Positions 1-5,081 of a DNA stretch of 5,081 nucleotides are shown one piece after another. A program made the translations under genes and the position numbers. The notes under the pieces are model-generated. The model was not told the DNA's origin. It was given only the letters and a program-made list of their open reading frames with translations, and did not search any database. Numbering within the stretch: position 1 is the stretch's first letter; the number at the start of each line of letters is the position of its first letter. Source of the DNA: Lachnospiraceae bacterium (lineage in GTDB: Bacteria > Bacillota_A > Clostridia > Lachnospirales > Lachnospiraceae); assembly GCA_003446335.1 (NCBI GenBank), contig DMAZ01000092.1:1-5081 (forward strand). Reading direction: 5' to 3'.

Positions 1-698
1 GATCCATTGCCGTCATAGCAGGCCATAAGATCACGGGACAGATGCGGGATCGCAACGATACCGGAATCTTCCGCTGCGTTTGCTGCCGGTGCATGTGTAT
101 TCTGCTTTGAGGGGATCCAGGGAGCCCAGGGACCGCCGTCCATGAAGGTGTACCAACTATTGTTGCAGGTGTGGTAGGCTTTGGGACCTTCCTCCCAGCA
201 GGTCGCAACTGCGCACTTGACGGAAGGATAGGTCTCTTTGATATAGTTTATCAATTCCGCATCCATATAGTAGGAACCGGTCGATTCCGGATAGAACCCG
301 AATGCATCATGGAATTTTTCGAAGACGTCGTTTACGATCGCTTTCTTATCTTCCATGGAGAACATCCATATGCAGAAATCTTTTGTCTTATACTTTTCGC
401 GGAACTGCTCACAGGGAAGACCGAGAAGGGAAAGCGCGATCTCGTCGCCATATTTCTCATGGTCTTCTTTTGCGATCTGTACTGCTTCCGCATTGAAAAG
501 GGAGGCGTATGTCATCTGGATCGTGACCTTTAATCCGTTCACATGGGCCAGATGCTGCTGTGTCTTAAAAATATCAAGGGATTCGGTCAGCAGCTTTTTA
601 TCACCGATATCCTCTTTTTTCCCGTGACCGGTCACGGTCGCGGAGTATTCGGGTACCATCTCGGGACGATGGATGATGTTTACAATAAAATCGCTCAT
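1..698 (-). CDS. Conserved protein, DUF3863-like / glycoside hydrolase-deacetylase-like barrel, 3' end cut by window
   Basis: An open frame of 232 codons runs from ATG at 698 to the left edge without a stop, so the C-terminus is missing. The start is supported by AAGAGG ten bases upstream. The protein begins MSDFIVNIIHRPE and has no signal peptide or membrane segment, so it is probably cytoplasmic. Visible features are an early GLKVTIQMTYASLFN strand-like segment (about 55-69), a W111-x-F-S-x-E-D-K stretch, a GFYPESTGSYYMDAE motif (134-148) followed by an INYIKE helix and the CAVATCWEEGP segment (162-172), then a Gly/Pro/Trp-rich loop ending in WIPSKQNTHAPA (194-205) and IPHLSRD (217-223). 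This motif order recalls proteins labelled DUF3863 and the wider NodB/GH57-like barrel superfamily; that match is from memory, not a search. No catalytic residue can be assigned. It lies 49 bases after lacZ with no terminator between, so co-transcription and a role in glycan or glycoside breakdown are likely but inferred. Coding status is much surer than function. Confidence 0.8.
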   Translation of the reverse strand, partial: MSDFIVNIIHRPEMVPEYSATVTGHGKKEDIGDKKLLTESLDIFKTQQHLAHVNGLKVTIQMTYASLFNAEAVQIAKEDHEKYGDEIALSLLGLPCEQFREKYKTKDFCIWMFSMEDKKAIVNDVFEKFHDAFGFYPESTGSYYMDAELINYIKETYPSVKCAVATCWEEGPKAYHTCNNSWYTFMDGGPWAPWIPSKQNTHAPAANAAEDSGIVAIPHLSRDLMACYDGNG

Positions 699-708
699 AT
701 TCTTTCTG

Positions 709-714
709 CCTCTT
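709..714 (-). promoter_or_regulatory. Ribosome binding site of the DUF3863-like gene
   Basis: AAGAGG on the minus strand stands ten bases before the ATG at 698. This is slightly wide spacing but it is the only purine-rich match here, and it picks this ATG as the start. The 49-base gap after lacZ (747-699) shows no hairpin plus T-run and no clear promoter, so the gene is probably read from the lacZ transcript. Confidence 0.6.
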
Positions 715-747
715 ATGAAAAACTACTCTTTAACTTCCGCTTTCGAT

Positions 748-3700
748 TCAGATGCCTTTGAAGGTAAAGTGAAGGTCAAGCGGCTTTGTATTATCGATCA
801 TATATTCAGGATGGGTCCTCGCGCCCCAGGTGTCATCCCCTCCGATGCCCATCTGAGCAAGTCCCGCGCGTACATAGGTATGAAGTACGGGCGGCAGCTC
901 GTTCGGATGGAAAGCGTTATCGATCTCATGCGGTGTCCATGGGGAGACATTGAGACTGAGCCGGTCTCCTTCGATGCGGAGTCCCCGTCCCAGTGCGTCT
1001 GTGATTTCTGCCCAGCGCACATCTGTATGATTTCCGCTTTCCTGGGGCACCAGATACTTTGCTACCGTATCAGCTACTTTCGACCTGTATACGCCAAGCT
1101 TCGCATGGTCACGGTCAGCATAAGTCTCAGCGGGACCCCGGCCATACCAGGTAAGACGGTCAAAGTCTGCATCGATCGTGAACAGGACGCTGTATTCCGG
1201 AAGTTCTCCTACTTTGTCCGAGGCATCCATATGCAGGTCTACATCGACGGCGCCGTCGCTGTGGACCTTATAGGAAAGCAGACAGTCCATAGCCGGTTTT
1301 GTCGGCAGATGGTAGGTGTAAGTGACCTTTACCTGCTCTTCGTCAAATACCTGATCGGTTCCCCAGCGTCCGTGGTGTACCTTGTGAGAAACATACATGC
1401 TTGCGACTTTCCAGTCACCGGCCCTGAAAGGCAGCATGCAGGCATTGTCATTTTCAGTCATCGGCCGCCAGAAATTCGGCTTTGGTATACGGTCAAGCAT
1501 TTCACGCCCGCCGTAGCAGTAAGAGACGAGTCCGCCTGCAAGGTTAGAGAAGAGGATTTCAAAATCGTCTCCCCTTACACCGATGTTATCCCAGCCTTTC
1601 GTTATCTCCATGTGATACTTTTTGTGCTCAGCGGGGATGTATTTTCCAAGTGTGGTCTGACCATATGCGACTTCGTGTCCGGCATTTGCCCAGAGAGTAT
1701 CTTCCTTCAGTTCGAAAGAGACCGTCAGGACATATTCGCCGCCTTCGTCGGGAATTTCCACAGGAAGCGGCATCCTGCATTCGGACAACGGTTCGACGTC
1801 CATACGCCCTGTCTTAAGGGCAATCAGTTTCCCTTCTTTTTCAATGCGGACAACACAATTATATTCATTGGTGTTCGTGAAGAGGTTATTATTCCGGATG
1901 ATCACATCCTTACCGTCGAAAGTGACTTTGATTGCCTGATAATTGAACTTTACTTCCTGCATTTTCGGGGACGGATCACGGTCAAGGCCATAGACAATAC
2001 CGTTTCCGGAGAAACTGCCGTCGTGGGGGCGGTCACCGAAATCGCCGCCATAACCGAGAAATTCATTTCCGAACCGGTCCTTTTTGAGGATCGCCTGATC
2101 AATGTAATCCCAGATAAAGCCACCCTGGAAGAGCGGTTCTGTCTCCGTGAGGTCGGTGTACTTGTGCATTGCTCCGCAGGAGTTCCCCATCGCATGTGTA
2201 TATTCACAGTTAATGTATGGCTTATCTCTCTTTTCACTGAGGAACTGAATAATGTCACAGACCGGAGCATACATTGTGCTCTCTACATCGGACGTATTCG
2301 GATATCTTCGATCCCATGATATTCCTTCATAGTGGATCAGTCTGCCGGGATCCCATGACCTGAAGGCTTCATGCATTTTATACAGATCTTCTCCGCCGTA
2401 TGACTCATTTCCGCAGGACCAGATCAGGATCGATGGATGGTTTTTGTCCCTCTCGTACATGGACTTTGCGCGGTCTATCAGCATCTCTACATATTCCGGA
2501 CGATTTCCCGGAAGGGCAAATTCCAGAGGCTCAAGCCCTCGAAGCACCGCATTGAATACACCATGGCACTCCAGATTGGTCTCGTCGATCATATAGAGGC
2601 CGTATTCGTCGCAGAGTCTGTAGAGCTCGGTGCGATTCGGATAATGACTTGTACGGATCGCGTTGATATTGTTCTGCTTCATTGTCCGGACATCTGTCAC
2701 CATGTCTTCATAACGGATGACACGCCCGCTTCTTGAGGAGAACTCATGGCGGTTCACCCCCCTGAATACGATGCGCTTTCCGTTCAGGCACATGATATTA
2801 TTGATCAGTTCAAATCTTCGGAAGCCTGTTTTTTCGCAGATATATTCGGAGAGCTCACCGCTTTTTTTATATACTTTGATTTCAAGATCGTACAGGTTCG
2901 GTGCTTCGGCGCTCCATTTCTTCGGATTTCTGACCGGAAGAATTACTTCTGTCTTTCCTGAAATGAGTGTTGTTTCCTTTTCGGCGACGATCGTGTCTCC
3001 GTCATAGAGCGTCAGTTTGGCGCTGCCTTCTGCCGTACAGGTAAGATCTGTAACGAGATCCGCATTCTTATAGTTGTCATCGAGAAGGGTACGGATCTTC
3101 AGATCCTGTACATGGACATCCGGGATCGTGTAGAGATATACATCTCTGAAAAGTCCGGAGAAACGGAAAAAGTCCTGATCTTCGCACCAGCTGCCTGCCG
3201 TGAATCGGAAAACCTGTACAGCAAGTTTGTTCTCACCCTCTGTATTTACGAACTCAGTGAGATCGAATTCAGAAGGCGTAAAGCTGTCCTCGGAATATCC
3301 GATGTAATGACCGTTCAGCCAGACAGCAAGTCCGCTTTCAGCTCCCTGAAAGGAGATGAAAACCTTGCGTCCCTTCATAAAATCGGGCAGCTCAAAGTAT
3401 TTGACATAACTGGCCACCGGATTGAACCGCTCGGGAATCTGCCCCGGAACGATTGCTTCGGATCCGTCCCACGGATACTGTACATTGACATACTGAGGAT
3501 GACCATATCCTTCCATCTGTATGTGGGCGGGAACGCGGATGACATCCCATTTTCTGGTATCGAAATCCGTTGATTCAAACCCTTTCGGCGCGAGATCGTA
3601 GTTTTTGGCAAATGCGAACTTCCAGATGCCGTTCAGAGAGTATTTAAAATCGGATACTCCTTCTGAAGCGGCATTTTCCGTACTGTAATATTCGTGGTCG

Positions 3701-3771
3701 GAGTGAGCGGCAAGCCTGTTCTCCATAAAAATTTCAGGATTCTTAACGATGGTTATGTCAAATGTTTTCAT
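748..3771 (-). CDS. lacZ: Beta-galactosidase, GH2 LacZ type, complete
   Basis: A full-length 1007-residue enzyme, close to the 1023 residues of E. coli LacZ. It hydrolyses terminal beta-D-galactose from lactose and other beta-galactosides. No signal peptide is present, so it acts in the cytoplasm on imported sugar. Domain order follows the family: N-terminal jelly-roll sugar-binding domain (about 40-217), an immunoglobulin-like domain (about 220-320), the TIM barrel (about 322-610), a second immunoglobulin-like domain, and the C-terminal beta-galactosidase small-chain domain (about 730-1005). By alignment of motifs with E. coli, E456 in WSCGNES is the acid/base, E523 in INCEYTHAMGN is the nucleophile, E401 and H403 in NLECHG are magnesium ligands, and H342 (GVNRHE), R373 and H376 (RTSHYPN), W554 (GGFIWD), N590 and W982 (GGDDTWG) match substrate-site residues. 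The start has a strong GAGGAG six bases upstream. No frameshift or missing key residue is seen. The exact natural substrate (lactose, galacto-oligosaccharide or plant galactoside) cannot be read from the sequence. Confidence 0.97.
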   Translation of the reverse strand: MKTFDITIVKNPEIFMENRLAAHSDHEYYSTENAASEGVSDFKYSLNGIWKFAFAKNYDLAPKGFESTDFDTRKWDVIRVPAHIQMEGYGHPQYVNVQYPWDGSEAIVPGQIPERFNPVASYVKYFELPDFMKGRKVFISFQGAESGLAVWLNGHYIGYSEDSFTPSEFDLTEFVNTEGENKLAVQVFRFTAGSWCEDQDFFRFSGLFRDVYLYTIPDVHVQDLKIRTLLDDNYKNADLVTDLTCTAEGSAKLTLYDGDTIVAEKETTLISGKTEVILPVRNPKKWSAEAPNLYDLEIKVYKKSGELSEYICEKTGFRRFELINNIMCLNGKRIVFRGVNRHEFSSRSGRVIRYEDMVTDVRTMKQNNINAIRTSHYPNRTELYRLCDEYGLYMIDETNLECHGVFNAVLRGLEPLEFALPGNRPEYVEMLIDRAKSMYERDKNHPSILIWSCGNESYGGEDLYKMHEAFRSWDPGRLIHYEGISWDRRYPNTSDVESTMYAPVCDIIQFLSEKRDKPYINCEYTHAMGNSCGAMHKYTDLTETEPLFQGGFIWDYIDQAILKKDRFGNEFLGYGGDFGDRPHDGSFSGNGIVYGLDRDPSPKMQEVKFNYQAIKVTFDGKDVIIRNNNLFTNTNEYNCVVRIEKEGKLIALKTGRMDVEPLSECRMPLPVEIPDEGGEYVLTVSFELKEDTLWANAGHEVAYGQTTLGKYIPAEHKKYHMEITKGWDNIGVRGDDFEILFSNLAGGLVSYCYGGREMLDRIPKPNFWRPMTENDNACMLPFRAGDWKVASMYVSHKVHHGRWGTDQVFDEEQVKVTYTYHLPTKPAMDCLLSYKVHSDGAVDVDLHMDASDKVGELPEYSVLFTIDADFDRLTWYGRGPAETYADRDHAKLGVYRSKVADTVAKYLVPQESGNHTDVRWAEITDALGRGLRIEGDRLSLNVSPWTPHEIDNAFHPNELPPVLHTYVRAGLAQMGIGGDDTWGARTHPEYMIDNTKPLDLHFTFKGI

Positions 3772-3777
3772 AATAAA

Positions 3778-3783
3778 CTCCTC
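3778..3783 (-). promoter_or_regulatory. Ribosome binding site of lacZ
   Basis: GAGGAG on the minus strand (within AAGAGGAG) lies six bases before the lacZ ATG at 3771, which is near-ideal spacing. It is the strongest ribosome binding site in the window and suggests that LacZ is translated independently of the distant upstream permease gene, whose stop is 182 bases away. Confidence 0.88.
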
Positions 3784-3812
3784 TTTTTTACCATAATTTC
3801 TCGATTTTGGGT

Positions 3813-3935
3813 AAAAAAACAGCGGGGGTATCGTATGCCGTACGTGTTTTCGGGTCCTATGAGGCTGTCTTTCCCCCCGCTTTCCGGGGAGACGCCTCAG
3901 GTCTTCAAGTCACATGTGTACGGCACACGCCCCCG
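3813..3935 (-). terminator. Large nested stem with T-run: intra-operon terminator or attenuator
   Basis: On the minus strand CGGGGG (3935-3930) pairs with CCCCCG (3828-3823). After a small asymmetric internal loop (one base against four), GTGTGCCGTAC (3928-3918) pairs with GTACGGCATAC (3843-3833), an 11-pair stem in which the only non-Watson-Crick pair is a G-U. That pair would be A-C in a plus-strand transcript, so the fold fits a minus-strand RNA. A second hairpin sits inside it. The outer stem is followed by CTG and then seven T's, and an A6 tract precedes it, giving an A-tract/stem/U-tract layout. The three-base spacer before the T's is a little longer than ideal. Its place between the transporter and lacZ suggests partial termination, RNA-end stabilisation or regulated readthrough; which of these is not decidable here. 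Confidence 0.62.
3860..3899 (-). promoter_or_regulatory. Inner hairpin of the intergenic fold
   Basis: Minus-strand TGAGGC (3899-3894) pairs with GCCTCA (3865-3860). GTCT (3893-3890) then pairs with AGAC (3870-3867) across a one-base bulge, and CCCCG (3889-3885) pairs with CGGGG (3879-3875) around a five-base GAAAG loop. With 15 possible pairs in 40 bases this is a strong local hairpin. It is nested inside the larger stem and has no T-run of its own, so it is not a separate terminator. I do not recognise it as a known riboswitch or RNA family. Confidence 0.6.
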
Positions 3936-3953
3936 GTGGTTCGAAATAATTTT

Positions 3954-4784
3954 TTATTTAACTGCGCCCGTGATACCTTCGGTGAACTGTTTCTGCAGAA
4001 CGAAGAAGATAATCATTGTCGGTATGGAACAGAAGAGTACGCCGAGCATCAGAACACCGTAGTCAACGGTGTATCCTGCTGCCAGATTGGCGATCAGCAT
4101 CGGCATTGTCTGTGCCTTCTTATCTGTCATGATGACTCTCGGCCACAGATAGGAATTCCACGCGTTCATGAAAGTGATAACGGCTGCGGCAGCATATGTC
4201 GCTTTCATGACCGGAAGATACATCTGGAAGAAGATCTGGACTTCGGAGAGTCCGTCGATACGTGCTGCTTCCATGATGTCGATCGGGAAGTTCCTGGAGT
4301 TCTGACGGAACATCATGATGAGGAATGGTGTCGAGATACCCGGGAGCATGAAGCCCCATACGGTATTCAGAAAACCGAGCTTGGACATCATCTTGAAGAG
4401 CGGGATCATTGTCGCAACGCCCGGAACCATCATTGCGAGAAGCAGGATCGAGAAAAGAAGATCCTTCTTCTTATCATGATAAAGTTCGAATCCGAAACCG
4501 GCAAGGGAGCAGATGAACAGAGCGAGGATCGTCTGAACAGCTGCGTAGATGAAAGAGTTCTTCATGGCTCCGCCAAGATCCTGCAGCTGATTCAGTCTTG
4601 CCCAGTTCTCCATCAGATAATTTCCGAATACAATCTTGCCCCGGGCCACGTCAACGCTCTTGTTCGTTGCGGCTGTAATCATCCAGTACAGCGGAAATAC
4701 CGAAAGGAAAGATACGATAGTAAGGAAGATATAGGAAGGGATAAGCCTTCTCTGGATCATGGAACGATTCTTATACTCAGTCAC
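3954..4784 (-). CDS. Sugar ABC transporter permease, MalG/LacG type, complete
   Basis: A 276-residue inner-membrane permease, the usual length for the MalG-type half of a CUT1 sugar importer (binding-protein-dependent, oligosaccharide class). Six membrane segments are visible at about 17-37, 77-99, 108-130, 141-159, 196-214 and 243-263. The cytoplasmic EAA loop that contacts the ATPase is clear: MEAARIDG at 171-178 through YLP at 189-191. The C-terminus, KQFTEGITGAVK, is typical of LacG/MalG relatives. I place the start at GTG 4784 because TAGGTG lies six bases before it; a GTG nine bases upstream (4793) is in frame but has only a weak site. The first eight bases overlap the end of the preceding permease gene, which points to translational coupling and a permease heterodimer. 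Pairing with lacZ suggests a beta-galactoside as substrate, but that is inferred from context. Confidence 0.93.
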   Translation of the reverse strand: MTEYKNRSMIQRRLIPSYIFLTIVSFLSVFPLYWMITAATNKSVDVARGKIVFGNYLMENWARLNQLQDLGGAMKNSFIYAAVQTILALFICSLAGFGFELYHDKKKDLLFSILLLAMMVPGVATMIPLFKMMSKLGFLNTVWGFMLPGISTPFLIMMFRQNSRNFPIDIMEAARIDGLSEVQIFFQMYLPVMKATYAAAAVITFMNAWNSYLWPRVIMTDKKAQTMPMLIANLAAGYTVDYGVLMLGVLFCSIPTMIIFFVLQKQFTEGITGAVK

Positions 4785-5081
4785 GTGTATCACCTACTTT
4801 CAGGTTAATGATTGCAAGGATCGCAACCAGGATAAATACGAAGAACGACATGGCTGAAGCGTAGCCGAAGTTCGCGACACCCTGTCCGAAAGAGTTGTTG
4901 TAAATGTAGTGGGACATGGTGATCGTCGAGTTCGCCGGGCCGCCGGACGTCAGGTTGACGGATTCATCGAAGAGCTGCAGTGTTCCGTTAATGGACATGA
5001 TGAATGTCATGATGATCGTCGGGCGAAGAAGCGGGACCGTGATATGCCAGAAAGTTTTCCAGCCGTTCGCACCATCGATCT
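4777..5081 (-). CDS. Sugar ABC transporter permease, MalF/LacF/UgpA type, C-terminal part
   Basis: The frame enters at the right edge and ends at TGA 4779-4777; the last 100 residues are visible and the N-terminal part (roughly two thirds in this family) lies outside. The first visible residues, IDGANGWKTFWHITVPLL, are the second half of the EAA loop (the conserved DGA-n-F-n-ITVPLL) that docks on the transporter ATPase. A membrane segment follows, then the LTSGGPANST periplasmic loop and the HYIYNNSFG and NFGYASAMS motifs characteristic of MalF-type permeases, and a final membrane helix (about visible residues 75-92). An internal ATG at 5010 is not the true start, because conserved sequence continues upstream of it. 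It forms the transmembrane pore with the overlapping MalG-type permease. No ATPase gene is seen; many Gram-positive CUT1 systems share a remote MsmX-type ATPase. Confidence 0.92.
   Translation of the reverse strand, partial: IDGANGWKTFWHITVPLLRPTIIMTFIMSINGTLQLFDESVNLTSGGPANSTITMSHYIYNNSFGQGVANFGYASAMSFFVFILVAILAIINLKVGDTRD
4791..4796 (-). promoter_or_regulatory. Ribosome binding site deciding the second permease start
   Basis: TAGGTG on the minus strand lies inside the last codons of the first permease gene and six bases before GTG 4784. It overlaps the alternative GTG at 4793, so that codon is better read as part of the binding site than as the start. Confidence 0.6.

Larger units (their letters stand above)
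3772..3953 (-). other. 182-base permease-lacZ intergenic region
   Basis: This gap separates two genes that otherwise look like one operon. Read on the minus strand it holds an A-rich start overlapping the permease stop, then a nested fold (3936-3823), a seven-T run (3819-3813), a 29-base A/T-rich stretch (3812-3784), and the lacZ ribosome binding site. I see no convincing sigma-70 promoter pair and no catabolite-response (cre) match. No open frame here looks coding. Confidence 0.85.

Noticed and set aside
171..533. Plus-strand open frame of 120 codons
   Set aside because: It is antisense to the conserved DUF3863-like reading frame, which carries a plausible start, binding site and ordered motifs; the plus-strand product has none.
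673..2319. A 548-codon open frame on the plus strand opposite lacZ
   Set aside because: It lies wholly antisense to a gene with unmistakable GH2 motifs. Its translation shows no recognisable domain and no good ribosome binding site, so it is a by-product of lacZ codon usage.
3784..3822. Possible separate lacZ promoter with TATGGT as -10
   Set aside because: TATGGT on the minus strand is a fair -10, but at 17-base spacing the -35 position is only the T-run (TTTTTT), not a TTGACA-like element. The evidence is too weak to list.
3911..3918. CACATGTG palindrome as a possible operator
   Set aside because: The symmetry does not extend beyond eight bases, does not fit a LacI-type or cre consensus, and the site overlaps the end of the RNA stem, which already explains the sequence.
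4791..4793. GTG at 4793 as the start of the second permease
   Set aside because: It overlaps the TAGGTG ribosome binding site that correctly spaces GTG 4784, and it has only a poor purine stretch of its own upstream.
3807..4808. A 333-codon open frame on the plus strand opposite the MalG-type permease
   Set aside because: It crosses the structured intergenic region and the whole permease in antisense. The protein is rich in His, Cys, Asp and Glu without any family motif, as expected for a shadow of membrane-protein codons.

Overview
This window is part of a sugar-utilisation operon read entirely from the minus strand (right to left). It probably comes from a Gram-positive gut- or rumen-type anaerobe of the Clostridia, possibly Lachnospiraceae. 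That assignment is an inference. It rests on the strong GAGGAG-type ribosome binding site before lacZ, the ABC-type sugar permease pair (Bacteroidetes would normally use a SusC/SusD pair), the mid-range base composition, and the general look of the proteins. No rRNA, tRNA, CRISPR array, insertion sequence or phage gene is visible.

Layout in transcription order: (1) bases 5081-4777, the last 100 residues of a MalF/LacF-type sugar ABC permease, cut by the window edge; (2) bases 4784-3954, a complete MalG/LacG-type permease overlapping the first by 8 bases; (3) a 182-base gap (3953-3772) holding a large nested RNA fold ending in seven T's, then the lacZ ribosome binding site; (4) bases 3771-748, a complete 1007-residue GH2 beta-galactosidase with all the main catalytic and metal-binding residues; (5) a 49-base gap without a terminator; (6) bases 698-1, the first 232 residues of a conserved protein that resembles the DUF3863 / glycoside hydrolase-deacetylase-like barrel proteins, cut by the left edge.

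The likely logic is that the permeases, together with a substrate-binding protein encoded further upstream and an ATPase encoded elsewhere, import a beta-galactoside. The cytoplasmic LacZ then splits it. The last gene may act on a related sugar or linkage, but its function is unknown. The most interesting non-coding feature is the structured RNA between the transporter and lacZ. It looks like an intrinsic terminator placed inside the operon. Its four G/C-rich segments can pair in two mutually exclusive ways, which is compatible with attenuation but could also be a by-product of G/C runs.
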